Positions 48,077 through 60,000 of a stretch of DNA of 64,000 bases are shown one piece after another. The notes under the pieces were generated by a model, which worked only from the letters and a program-made list of their open reading frames with translations, did not search any database and was not told the DNA's origin. The DNA lies in NCBI RefSeq assembly GCF_016808095.1, contig NC_068970.1:39529630-39593629 (forward strand), read 5' to 3'. This DNA is from Vigna angularis. Taxonomy: Eukaryota; Streptophyta; Magnoliopsida; Fabales; Fabaceae. How positions within the stretch are numbered: the stretch's first letter is position 1; every line of letters starts with the position of its first letter. A program made the position numbers and the translations under genes.

Positions 48077-49144
48077 TTTCAGAGCGGCTGCAGCGGAATG
48101 GTTAGCGTGGAATAACAGACCAAGAAGGGGGGGACGGGGGTGAATTGGTTTGTTAATAACAATGTGTGCCTTCTAAAATTTCTACTCAATTTAACTTACC
48201 AAGCAAATATTAACGATAAATAAAAGAGTAAGGTTAAGAGAAATTTGCACAGATAATTTTATCCTGGTTCGGATCTTACCAATCCTACATCCAGTCGCTT
48301 ATCTCAAATCAAGATAAACAATTCACTACTCACAAAACAATTACAAATTACAATAAAGAAACCATTTGTAAAAGTTTAGAAACCACCTCTCTTGATACCA
48401 CAAGAGATGAACTTGCACCTCCTTTGAGTCTTTACAAAGGATGAAACACCTCCTTCGAATACTTCACGAAGGATGACTTTCTCTTCTAAGCACTTCCTTG
48501 GATGCACCAAGGATGAACCAGCTATTTCTCTGTCATCGCAATAGCACTTCAACAGCTCCACAGCCAAGAGTTTCTTTAGCTGAGCACGATCACACAATTC
48601 TCAATGATTTCTGAGTACTATAGCACAAGGGAAGAGTTGTTGTTGATGGAAAATGAGAGCCTATTTATAGACTCAATCAAATACTCTTTCGTTCTTTGTT
48701 TCCAACCATTTAACGATTTTAATCGATTAATATTATTGTTAATCGATTAAAACGAGTACAACAGCTAGTTTTAACGGCTAGAAAACTCCAACGGTCACCT
48801 TTAATCGATTAATTCACATTTTAATCGATTAGCTAATCGATTAAAGCAAGTTTTAATCGATTATTACAGAGTCAGGTAGAGTTTCTCAGCACCTATCGAA
48901 TTAATCGATTATCACTATATTTAATCTATTAATATGGTACGTTTTTTACTTTAAACATCAAATTTGAAATATGAAAGTACATGAAACCAAAAACTACTAA
49001 GAATCTAAGTCCTAAACACTTAATTACAATTATTACAAAAACTTTCTATAATAATGGAAGTCTTCAAATGGTCTTTTTGAAATTTGATATTTCTTGACTT
49101 GATTTGGACATCATCAAAACTTCATCTTCATCACTTTGCTAACA
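48077..49144 (-). mobile_element. 3' LTR of the copia element
   Basis: Matches 55312-56345 throughout; minus-strand start TGTTAGCAAAG follows the polypurine tract. It contains AATCGATTAA-type motifs (about 48715-48920) and the open segment 48376-48597, which is also present in the other LTR. It is 34 bp longer than the 5' LTR, mainly because of one extra ATCGATTAA unit near 48830. Confidence 0.9.
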
Positions 49145-49158
49145 TTTTCCCCCTTTTT
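49145..49158 (-). other. Polypurine tract of the copia element
   Basis: Minus strand AAAAAGGGGGAAAA immediately before the 3' LTR start TGTTAGC. Confidence 0.85.
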
Positions 49159-49473
49159 GATGATGATCAAAAACCATTTTGATTAAAATCTTTTAGTAAT
49201 AACCTGAATAAAAACACAACGTATGGAAGAAAATAACATTAGTGAAAAAAACATAAAAGAATATATGCTTTAAAATATTTTCTCCCCCTTTTTTATCATA
49301 ATTAAAAAGTTGTGTTAAAATTATACTCCCCCTAAATAAAAAGCATGTATGCATAAGATGTAAACAAACATAATATTTTATTTGATAATAAACATTTAAA
49401 CACACAAGAACGTTCAATGCATACATTTAAACACACAAGAAATATTTAAAGCATCTTAGAACAACAAGAGAAC
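49159..49473 (-). mobile_element. Non-coding 3' untranslated tail of the copia element
   Basis: Between the extra ORF and the polypurine tract. No coding frame is recognised. Confidence 0.6.
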
Positions 49474-50562
49474 CTAAAATTCCTCACTATCCTGAAAATG
49501 TTTCTCTAAACCAGAGATCCTCTCATCAATGTTCTTGAGATGAGTACAAATTTCCTCATGGCGAGCATTTTGCAGTCTTGCCATCTCAGACATTTGCCTA
49601 AATAAGCTTGCCATACTAAACTCTTCCTGCACATGAGAAGGTCCTACAACATGAGTTGGGTCAGGCATTGAAATATCTTCTTCGTCTTTATTCGCTTGAG
49701 CACCAACATCATCAGCATGAATGTATAAATTTCCTTTCTTTATGAAGCCCATTTGCCTCAGGGAATTATCTCTAATTTTATGATTTGGAAGCACACGCTC
49801 AACTCTTTCATTGGAGACATCAACCCCTTTATATTCGCATATGCGGGAGACCAGGAGCGGATAGGGGAGTGGTGCAGAATCCAAATTTTTTGCTTTCCAC
49901 ATGATGCTCTAGATAAGATGAGACCAATTAATAGAAATACTTTGAAGTATTCCATTCACGATCATAAGATCAAATTTTGAGCATTGGGCATGATTGGACC
50001 CTCTTGGACATAAGAGCCACACAAGAAGATAATGGAGAAGACGTTCTTCCATCTTCAGACCACCAACAAGAAGGAGTCGACTATTCTGGTGCTGTTGGGG
50101 ATGCTTCAGAAAAGAGAAATATACTATGATTTTGTTAAAATCAATAAAATCACTTGGTATAATTTGAGAATTTTCCAAAATAGGAATCTTAGCAACATTT
50201 TCCCAAACTTCATTGCCAAGGACAATATCAACCCCCTTAACCCTTATGTGGAAAATACCATCATGAACTTTGAGGTTGTAGTAGAAAATCCGAATAAGAT
50301 CGGGATAGTAGCTCCCTCGAAGTTTCATCAAGTATTGAACCCCTTGTTCAACAATGAGATGAGGAAAGTTGAATCCATAAGATGTGAACCATTGGAGATC
50401 AGTAAACTTTTGCTTGAGAAATTTTCTTTCCTTCCAAAACTACAGGAAATATTGTTGTTCTTCCACATCTGAAATCCACCCTTGAATATTTGCATCACGT
50501 TGCGGAGGGTTGCTTTCGGACGCCATGCTTCTTCTTCTCCTCCTTCTGGATGATTCAGCCAT
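49474..50562 (-). pseudogene. Accessory ORF after pol (putative plant transposon protein type)
   Basis: A single frame of 362 codons from the ATG at 50562 to 49474, interrupted by two stops: one at about 50448 between YFL and FWKER, one at 49909-49911 after WSHLI. The start is Arg-rich (AESSRRRRRRSMASESN), then KFLKQKFTDLQWFTSYGFNF, GSYYPDLIRIFYYNLKVHDG, KGVDIVLGNEVW, LLHYLLVWLLCPRGSNHAQC, SINWSHLI, VSRICEYKGVDVSNE, and a C-terminal coiled-coil-like line (MSEMARLQNARHEEICTHL) near 49560. The YYPDLIRxFY and WLLCPRGSNHAQ lines fit the family I know as Transposase_32, whose function is unknown. The position (after RNase H, before the 3' LTR, same strand) is that of the env-like ORF of SIRE elements. 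Confidence 0.7.
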
Positions 50563-50989
50563 TTATGAAGGGAAATAAGGTGGCAGCAGATTTTAGATGA
50601 TGAAAAAGGGAAGAAGACGATTTCAAAAGAGTTTGGAAGGTCTAAGTAAGGTAAGGAAGCACAAATGAGGTATAAATAAGGTAAGAATAGCTTCCAAACG
50701 GTCAAAATATCCACAATATAGTTGTTTATAGACGTTAAGAGTCGTTGCCAATGGCTAGAAAATCAAAAACCAGCGCACTAGAGCGCTTTTAATCGATTAA
50801 AATATTAGTTAATCGATTAAAATATTAGTTAATCGATTACGTAATCAATTAAAACTTGAATTAATCGATTATTTCGTATGCGAGTCTGCAGCGCATCGGG
50901 GGTAACGCTTTTAATGGATTAAAACCACTTTTAATTGATTAAATATGCTAAACTACTACAAAAACACGAAAAACTTCAAGAAAAATACT
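50563..50989 (-). mobile_element. Spacer between pol and accessory ORF with ATCGATTAA cluster
   Basis: Several TTTTAATCGATTAA or near copies (50786-50945) like those in the LTR. No gene recognised. Confidence 0.7.
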
Positions 50990-53900
50990 TCTAAGAGATT
51001 TCTAGGATTCCTAAATCCCTCCTAAGCTCAAAATATCTATCCTTAGGCAATGCTTTTATGAAGATATCAGCTAATTGGTGCTTTGTGTCTATATACTCTA
51101 TCTCACAAACTCCTTTCTACACATGATCTCTAAGGAAATGGTGCCTAATCTCGATATGCTTGGTTCTAGAGTGCATTATGGGATTCTTTGTAAGATTAAT
51201 TGCACTTGTATTATCGCACTTAAGTGGTATATGATCTAAGTGAATATCATAATCTTCTAATTGTTGTTTAATCCATAAGATTTGTGCACAACAAATACCA
51301 GTAGCAATATATTTAGCCTCAATGGTTGATAAGGCTACACAAGCTTCTTTCTTAGAGTGCTAGGAAACTAAGAAACTACTTAGAAGATGAAAAGTTCCAT
51401 TAGTGCTTTTTCTATGTATCTTACAACCTCCATAAACTGCATCTGAAAAACCTAGAAGACTAGGTTCCACTCCCGATGGATACCATAAACCAAAGGACTA
51501 GATTGATACCTAGCATACACACAGACACTTTGCATAATATCTGGTCTACTAGCAGTAAGATATAATAAACAGCCAATCATACCTCTGTATTTAGTTTGAT
51601 TTACCTCTTTACCTGTCTCATCTTTATCTAAATGGCATGAGGTTCCCATGGGAGTAGATGCTTCCTTAGCGTTGTCCATTTCAAACTTTTTAAGAATTTC
51701 TCTACAGTATTTAGTTTGAGAAATGAACGTACCTTCCTCCATTTGCTTAATTTGAAGACCGAGGAAGAATTTTAATTCTCCCATCATTGACATCTCAAAT
51801 TCTCCCTGCATAGTCTTAGAAAAATTCTCACAAAGAGATTTATTAGATGAAACAAATATAATATCATCAACGTATACTTGAGTAATTAGAAAATGTTTTC
51901 CGACTCTTTTAATGACCAACATTGAATTAACCTTTTTTCTATTAAAATCATTTTCTAAAAGAAAATTGCTAAGTCTTTCATACCAAGATCTAGGTGCTTG
52001 TTTTAAACCTTATAGTGCTTTCTTCAATTTATAGATGTGATTTAGATATTTAAAATCTTCAAAACCTGGTGGTTGTTCAACATACACATCTTCTTTGATG
52101 AAACCATTTAGAAAAGCACTTTTAACATCCATCTAAAATAACTTAAATTTCATTATAGATGCGTAAGCAAGAAGTAGACGTATTGCCTCTAACCTGGCAA
52201 CTAGAGCATATGTCTCATCATAATCTATACCTTCTTCTTGACTGTATCCTTGTGCTACAAGCTTAGCTTTATTCTTGGTGATGTTTCCAGCTTCATCCAG
52301 TTTGTTTCTGAACACCCATTTGGTTCCGATTACTTGATGAGTGTCTTTCCTAGGAATTAATTCCCAAACTTGATTTCTTTCAAACTGGTTGAGTTCTTCT
52401 TGCATTGCTATACACCACTTTTCATCTTGAAGAGCTTCCTTAATATTTTTCGGTTCTATCTGTGAAACAAAAGAAACATTCATGCAATAATTTACTATAT
52501 TTATTCTGGTGTTTACCACTTTGGATATGTCTCCAATAATGTTGTCCAATGATAATCCTCTAGGTTGTTGCCACATTTTGTTTAGATCTTCATTTTGAGG
52601 ATTTTCATCATTCTTCGCTTCATTTGTTGTCTTCGGCAAGTCTTCATCTTTTCCTACATCTGATTCATCTAACTCAAGGTCCACAATTTCATCAAAGACA
52701 ACATGTACAAATTCTTCTATTGCAAACGTTTTTCGATTATATAAGCTTTACTCGTTAGAGAATATCCGAGAAAAATACCTTCATCAACTTTGGAATCAAA
52801 TTTTCCTAAATTTTGTTTTCCATTATTTAAGACAAAATATTTGCATCCAAAAATTCTCAAATGTGAAACATTTGGTTTTCTACTCTTAAAAAGTTCATAA
52901 GGAGTACGTTTCAAAATAGGCCTAATAAGCATTTTATTCAATACATAACATGGTACTCACAACATCAGCCCAAAATTGTTTAGGAACATTATATTCATTT
53001 AACATAGTTCTAGCAAGTTCCTCTAAGGATCTATTCTTTCTTTCTACAACTCCATTTTTTTTAGGAGTTCTAGGTGCAGAAAAATTATGAGAAATGCCAT
53101 GTTCTTCATAGAAAGTTTCAAATAATTCATTTTGAAATTCACCTCCATGGTCACTTCTAATAGCTTTTATTTTGAAATCCTTTTCATTTTGAACTAAAAT
53201 TGCAAATTTTTTAAATTCTTTAAAAGCTTCACTTTTAAGAGTAAGAAAGAAAGTTCAAGTATATCTTGAATAATCATCAACAATAGCTAAAGCATAATAA
53301 TTACCACCAAAACTTTTTATCCTAGAAGGACCAAATAAATCCATGTGCAATAGTTCTAAAGGTTTTAAATTAGAAACAACATTTTTCGAATGAAAAGATG
53401 ATTTCACTTGTTTACCCTTTTGACATGCATCACACAATTTATCTTTCACAAATTTTAGTTTTGGTAAACCAATTACTAAGTCTCTAGAAATGAGTTTATT
53501 CAATTGTTGCAAATGAATATGAGCAGCTCTGTTATGCCATAACCATGAATTTTCTTCTTTTACGACTAAACATGAAATGTTCTTATTTAATGCATTTTCT
53601 AAGTCTATCAAATAAATATTGTTATGCCTAATTCCTTTTAAAGCAACTTCAGAAGAATCATATTTATAAATAGTGCAAGTGTTTTGTTCAAAGGTTACCT
53701 TGAGTCCTTTATCGCATATTGACTAATGCTAATTAGATTGTGCCTTAATCCTTCCACATAAAGCACATCTTTGATCATCAATGTATCTTTACTTCCAATA
53801 TCTCCTTTTCCAAGGATTATTCCTTTATTGTTGTCACCATAGGTGACAAAGCCTTGCTCCTTTTATCAAAAGTTTGTAAATTTTGTTTTGTCTCCGGTCA

Positions 53901-54300
53901 TGTGTTTTGAGCATCCACTGTCAAGACACCACATGGACTTCCTTGATTTTGATAATTCCTGCAATCTTCAAGAATATTTTTAAAATCTGATTTTAAATTT
54001 TTATTTTCTTTAGAAAGATTTTCAACATTTAATTCTAAATTTTTATTTTCTTCAAGAACCTTTTTAAAGTTAAATTTTAATTCTTAAAAATCCTTTTTCA
54101 ATTTCTTATGAGCTTTATCTAATTTTTCAGATTCTACTATTAAAGCAGCATAAGTTTCATGCAATTCATCTTCACCAAATTGACTATAATTATCAGAATG
54201 GCTAGATGTACTTACTTGGCTTGTAGTGTCGTCGTCTGCCATCAAACAAATGTTTGCTTCTTCATCAGATTCGCTCAAATAAGAAATTGTTTCATTGTCA
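50990..54300 (-). pseudogene. pol: pol of the copia element: integrase, reverse transcriptase, RNase H
   Basis: Read on the minus strand from high to low coordinates. GAG-pre-integrase: SWLWHNRAAH, then CDACQKGKQVKSSFHSKN (53400-53600); integrase core: LELLHMDLFGPSRIKSFGG and VDDYSRYT; C-terminal: LRIFGCKYFV (52850); reverse transcriptase: MQEELNQFERNQVWELIP, GTKWVFRNKLDE, LVAQGYSQEEGIDYDETYAL (52150-52450), YVDDIIFVSS catalytic line (51850), FLGLQIKQME, YRGMIGCLLYLTASRPDIM (51540); RNase H ends near 50990 (KCDNTSAINL, NPIMHSRTKHIEIRHHF at 51150-51230). The catalytic YVDD is present, but stops and frame changes occur at several places (for example an LxxS* in RNase H near 51365), so it cannot make a full protein. 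Confidence 0.85.
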
Positions 54301-55277
54301 TCCTCCCATGCAATGTAGGCCTTCTTTTTCTTGAAGTTTTTCTCTTATTTCTTTTCTTCACCCTTCTTTTGATTTGAGCAGTCAGCTTTTAAGTGTCTCT
54401 TTTCTCCGCAGCCGTAGCATGTGTAATTTGGGGAAGATCCTTGATTTTCTCTCTTTTCATATCTAAATCTTCCTTTGCCTTTTGATTTCATGAATCTGTT
54501 AAGCCTTTTGATCACAAGACTCAAATTTTCTTCATCATCCAAGTCTTCATCTTCTATCCTGCTTTTGCTCCTTTCGACCTCGAATTTGAAAGATAGCATA
54601 TTTTTCTTAGGTTTTGCTTCTTCTTCATCTAGTCTTCCAAGATCAAGGTCATGCTCTCTCAACTTTCCAAATAGTGCCGCCATAGTCATTGTTTTGAGGT
54701 TTTGTGACTCAGAAATTGTAGTCACCTTTGGTTGCCACGACCTGTCTAAAGATTTCAAAATTTTTATATCAAGTTCATGATTTTTGAAGGACTTACCTAG
54801 TCCAATGAGATGATTAACGATGTTGGTGAAGCGCTACTAAATGTCTGAAATTGTTTCTCCTTGCCTCATTATGAACATTTCGTATTCTTGAATTAGGGTA
54901 TTCTTTCTCACTCTCTTGACGTCATCTGTACCTTCATGGGTCACTCTCAGCACTTCCCACATCTCTTAAGCAGTCTTACAAACAGAGATCCTATAAAACT
55001 CGTCAACGGTTAAAGCCGATGAAATAATGTTTCGAGCATTCACATCATTTTGAAATCTCTTCTTATCTTCACTAGTCCACTGAACACAGGGCTTTGGTTC
55101 ATGCATATTGTTAGTAGGAACAAAAGGGCCAAATGCAATAGTTTCCCAAATATGAACATCAATAGACTCAATAAATATTTTCATTCTAACCTTCCAAAAT
55201 GCATAATTTTCACCTCTGAATAGGGGTGGTCTATTGATGGAATCACCCTCTACAAAAGTTTGATATGATCCTTCCAT
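54301..55277 (-). pseudogene. gag: gag of the copia element
   Basis: The ATG at 55277 starts MEGSYQTFVEGDSINRPP, then LFRGENYAFWKVRMKIFIES (UBN2-type gag core). A stop after CKTA interrupts (about 54966). A later piece, 54345-54758, carries the zinc knuckle CYGCGEKRHLKADC (CX2CX4HX4C) and a basic KGKGRFRYEKR run. Frame breaks between the two make it non-functional. Confidence 0.75.
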
Positions 55278-55297
55278 TTGAATAAATATCAAATCAA

Positions 55298-55309
55298 GCT
55301 CTGATGCCA
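55298..55309 (-). other. Primer-binding site of the copia element
   Basis: Minus strand TGGCATCAGAGC, two bases after the LTR end; matches the initiator-tRNA-Met primer site TGGTATCAGAGC with one change. Confidence 0.85.
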
Positions 55310-55311
55310 AT

Positions 55312-56345
55312 TGTCAAAGCGGTTGCAGTGGAATGGTTAGCGTGGAATAATAGACCAAGAAGGGGGCGGGTTAATTGGTTTGTTAATAATAATGTGTGCC
55401 TTTTAAAATTTCTACTCAATTTAACTTACCAAGCAAATATTAACGATAAATAAAAGAGTAAGGTTGAGAGAAATTTGCACAAATAATTTTATCCTGGTTC
55501 GGATCTTACCAATCCTACATCTAATCGCTTATCTCAAATCAAGATAAACAGTTCACTACTCACAAAACAATTACAAATTACAATCACAAAGAAGCAATTT
55601 GTAAAAGTTTAGAAACCACCTCTCTGGATACCCCAAGAGATGAACTTACACCTCGTTTGAGTCTTCACAAACGATGAAACACCTCCTTCGAATACTTCAC
55701 GAATGATGACTTTCTCTTCCAAGCACTTCCTTAGATGCACCAAGGATGAACCAACTATTTCTCTGTCACCGCAATAGCACTTCAACAGCTCCACAGACAA
55801 GAGTTTCTTTAGCTGAGCACGATCACACAATTTTCAATGATTTCTGAGTACAAGAGCATAAGGGAAGAGTTGCTATTGATGGAAAATGAGAGCCTGTTTA
55901 TAGACTCAATCATATACTCTTCTATTCTTCGTTTTCATCCATTTAATGCTTTTAATCGATTAATATTATTGTTAATCGATTAAAATGAGTACAACAACTA
56001 GTTTTAACGACTAGAAAACTCCAACGGTCACCTTTAATCGATTAATTCACATTTTAATCGATTATTACAGAGTGAGTTAGAGTTTTTTAGCACCTATCGA
56101 ATTAATCGATTATCACTATATTTAATTGATTAATACGATACATTTTTTACTCTAAACATCAAATTTGAAATATGAAAGTACATGAAACCAAAAACTACAA
56201 AGAATCTAAGTCCCAAACACTCAATTACAATTATTACAAAAGCTTTCTACAATAATGCAAGTCTTCAAATGATCTTCTTGAAACTTGATATTTCTTGACT
56301 TGATTTGGACATCATCAAAACTTCGTCTTCATCATTTTGCTAACA
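55312..56345 (-). mobile_element. 5' LTR of the copia element
   Basis: Plus strand TGTCAAAGCGG to GCTAACA; same organisation as 48077-49144. It contains the ATCCTGGTTCGG box and the 73-codon open segment 55609-55830. Most differences from the 3' LTR are point changes plus one missing motif unit. Confidence 0.9.
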
Positions 56346-57900
56346 GATATGGCATCAACCATAATATTAATCTTGCCTTTCTTGTATTTAATCACATAAG
56401 GTAACTATTTTAAGAATTTCGTCCACTTAGCATGTTTCTTATGCAAATTGTGTTGACCTTTCAAATATTTAAGTGACTCATGGACACTATGAATGACAAA
56501 CTCCTTAGGCACTTAGTGTTCCTAAGTTCGAAAGACGCGCACCAAGACATACAAATCTTTATCATAGGTGGGATAGTTGAGGGGCCCCATGAAGTGTTTC
56601 ACTAAAATAATCATTGGGGTGACCTCCTTGCAACAACATAACACCTATGCCTAACCACATGCATCACATTTTAGCTCAAAAGTTTTAGAAAAGTCGGGTA
56701 AGGATAGAATTTGTGCATTGGTGAATTTTTCCTTGAGTTATTGAAAATAACACTCTTGTTTTTTCCCCAAAAGACGAAATCTTTCTTCACCAACTCATTG
56801 AGTGGTGAAGTAAGACTAGAGAAGTTAGGAACAAACCTCCTATAAAAGCTTGCCAAACCATGAAAGCTCTTAACCTCTCCTACATTCTTGGAAGTGGGTT
56901 ACTCCTTAATGACCTTTATTTTCTTATGGTCCACATGAACTCAATTCTTATTGAGTACAAAATGTAACACATTACATTATCTACACATAAAAAAGTGCAT
57001 TTTTTCATGTTTGCAAAAAAAAAATATTTTTCCTAAAAAGGCCAAGGATAGACCAAAGAGGACCTATATGATCATGCAGACTCTTACTATTCACTAAAAT
57101 ATCATCAAAGAAAATAACTACAAATGTGCTACACAATCCGTGAGAACATCGTTCATAAGCCTCATGAATGTGTTGGGTGCATTAGTGAGCCTAAAAGACA
57201 TCACTAACAATTCATATAATCTAAATTTGGTCTTAAAAACACCTTTTTAACTCATCTTCTTCTTTGATTTTAATTTGACGGTAACCACTCTTAAAATCAA
57301 TTTTATAAAACAAAGTTGACCCATGAAACTCAACAAGTATATTATAAAGCCTATGGAGCTTGTATTTGATGGTTATGTTATTTATGGCCCTACAATCACA
57401 ACACATCCTCCACTTTCCATCCTTCTTGGAAACTAATAAGACGAGCACAACATAAGGACTAAGACTCTTTTGAATCTAATGCTTATCCAAACTTGTTTTA
57501 CTAATGTGTGAGGGAAATTTCATTGGTAAGACAATTATGCATGGATTTTCTGTCAAAGTGTCATGGTCTTCCGAATAAGATATAACATGCTTTCATGGAA
57601 AATATATCACACAAAACCTTATCCTCATAGTTCCCTAGAGAAAATTGTACCTTCACGTATTGATGAACTATTATGTTCCCATCTTCATTTAGCCATTGTA
57701 GTTTGTAAGGTTTAGGATGAGGTAAATTAGTAACATTCAACTTTTCAACCAACCTAGTGCGAACAATTGGAACATGACCCACTATTCATAATGAGAGAAC
57801 AAGTATTTTATGAAATTTTACATCTTGTATGAAATATTTTCTCTCTATGTTAAATGTTGTGGACTTGGATGATTGTTGAGGAGTCTTCTCACCATGAGTA
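56346..57900 (-). pseudogene. Ty3/gypsy protease-RT-RNase H half of the split element
   Basis: Minus-strand order: protease-type line (KLNVTNLPHPKPYKLQWLNE, KVQFSLGNYEDKVLCDIF, ILFGRP; 57561-57782), RT (VSKKDGKWRMCCDCRAINNI, FYKIDFKSGYRQIKI; 57233-57448), RNase H start (MASFYRRFVPNFSSLTSPLN, 56671-56856), then [20 protein letters not shown] and YVIKYKKGK up to 56346. It is broken by many stops. It continues in frame with 48076 on the other side of the copia element. Confidence 0.8.
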
Positions 57901-59579
57901 GATTTCCATGAATCAAATGCAGAAATGCACAATTATAAATGAAGAACACAAAAATTTAAAAACTCAATAAAATTGGATAAAACCTTAGGGGTTTTAATTA
58001 TTAAAAAATTCAAACAATAATGAACCGAATAAAAAATCAAACAAAGCACAGAACACAAACATTTAAACAAAATTGGGTTTTCTTTATATGATAGAAAAAT
58101 TAAGATAAAAGAGGAAATTCAAACCAGAATTTTGTTCTAGATTCCAGTTGATACAATTGCATCCAAGAAAAAGTATGATCAATATTGAATTTGAATCCTC
58201 ATGAAGCACAAACAAAAACAAATCATAGTAGAACGCAAAATAAGGTAGAGATGGGGATGCAAAATAAATCATATTGATAAAACAATGAAGATTCACCATA
58301 AAAATTGAAATGTTTGATAATAACTATAGTTGGAGACTCCACAATCGAAGAAATTAATAAGTCAAGGAATATTCACTACAAATAATTCAATCTTTGATAA
58401 GAACCAGAGTTCTAATCCAAAAACCAAGAGAATCCTCTCTTAATGAAAAACTAATTTTCATATGATGACCAACCAAGATCTCTACAAATGTATGCCCCTA
58501 TATATAGGCAAAATTGTTTAAACAACCTAAGAAACCCTAAGAGAAAGCTCAAAGACATCGAGCCCAAAAATAACATTAAAATTCAAAAACAGACTCAGAT
58601 TCTTCACTCAGCAAATTAGCTCGCTTAACAACTCATCGCCCAGTGAATTCTCTCGTCTGGCGATAATTACAAATTGTTTAAAATTCAAAGAAAATTATAA
58701 ATACTTTTAATTGTTTAAGGTATTATTTAAGTGTGCTCCAAGTCATGATCTTCAAGTCTTCATGTGCTTTGAATTATAAAGACTCCTCTCAAGTTCTTGT
58801 ATTGAATAAAGAGATAGTCCTCTATCATACCTTCCTTCATTCCACTTGAAGATTCCTTCTCCTTTTTATGAGATAAAGAGTAATCTGATGTAGCAAGAAA
58901 CACTAGAAGGAGACTTGAATAAAATTTTTGGATTCTCTTTAGAATTTCCAATCAAATAAATCGCTAACAAGTCATTAGACGATTCCTCCCATAGAGAGGA
59001 TTTGCTTAAAATATAATTCAATCTAATAGACTCTCAAAATTTTCTTTCTTCCTACAAATGTAAGTTTCTAACTCTAAACAACTCTGAGAGTATTCTTGAT
59101 CTTTTCATGAGGATGATTTTTCTTTATGTTCCTTATGTGTCCATCCTCTTGCTCTTCTTGTTCAGAAATCTTCTATTTATAAGCCTTTTGAGAATTTAGT
59201 CGTTAGATGATGCTTGTCTTTGCTTTTCAGCTCTTTGTAGCCTTTATCATAGGTGAATGTTATTGGTTGAGGTCTACTTGTCATAATACACTTACTTTTT
59301 CAATACTTTATTAAAAGTAGATTATACAATTTTTTTGGTGTGACTTTTGATGAGAAGTTCATTTTGCAAATGCATTCTTTGTCTCTAACATCCATTTCTT
59401 ACTTGTATTTGATAGAACAGGTGGAAGTTTGACTTAGATAATCAATACAGAGTAGAGTAGCAATGTGTACAAGTAGATATGTCCTTTTTCCTTTCACTTT
59501 TCTTATTTTGAGACATTGTGTATTTAATGACATTTAATGCTCGTTCAGAACAACTATAAACATTTCAAATTTTCTTTGC
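57901..59579. other. Unclassified AT-rich region next to the gypsy element
   Basis: No coding domain is seen. It may contain the 5' leader or LTR of the gypsy element (the 57900-58500 part is non-coding and adjoins protease), but no LTR pair was found. Confidence 0.35.
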
Positions 59580-60000
59580 TCAATTAATATTTAATCGTTT
59601 AAGGATTCTACAACAGATACCAAGCCGTTCATGAGAGTTTCATCATCGGATGAAAACTTTGTTTAGCTTAAGGTATCGTTTAGCCTATGAAAGGCTTTTC
59701 CTAATAACGCCTTGTTTAATAAGTACTTGTTTGATTCAAGAACGCGTTTAATGAGATCTTTCAACCTGTGTTTTTGGACAATGTTTGTTCCTTTTAGCAT
59801 GTTTACCAAAAACATCATTTTATAAATCTTAGTGAGAGCTTGTCTAGCTTTGTTTAACAAAGTATAGCACGAGTGCGTTTAACAAGACTCTCATACAATA
59901 CATTGATGCGTTTAGTAGGGATATCGTTTAGTAGTGCGTTTGTCCATGTATTGGCGCGTTTACTAAAGCTTTTTCTCAAGGTATTTAGATTTCACAAAGC
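59580..60000. repeat. Cluster of GTTTA/GCGTTTA motifs
   Basis: Around ten copies of GTTTA with the preceding CG (as in ATCGTTTAG, GCGTTTAAT, GCGTTTAAC, GCGTTTAGT, GCGTTTACT) within about 400 bp; the family to which it belongs was not identified. It resembles, in style, the ATCGAT motif clusters of the LTRs here. Confidence 0.5.

Larger units (their letters stand above)
48077..56345 (-). mobile_element. SIRE-like Ty1/copia retrotransposon, full length, 8.27 kb
   Basis: 5' LTR 55312-56345 and 3' LTR 48077-49144 in minus orientation, primer site, gag, pol in integrase-RT-RNase H order, an extra ORF, polypurine tract. Flanks: GATAT at 56346-56350 and GATAA at 48072-48076, a 4/5 match to a 5-bp target duplication. 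It sits inside a Ty3/gypsy element in the same orientation. Gag and pol are broken by several stops and frameshifts, so it is inactive. SIRE/Maximus affiliation is inferred from the LTR size (about 1 kb) and the ORF after pol. Confidence 0.9.

Noticed and set aside
48376..48597. Open frame of 73 codons as a host gene (also at 55609-55830)
   Set aside because: It lies inside both copies of the copia LTR and has no known motif; it is LTR sequence.
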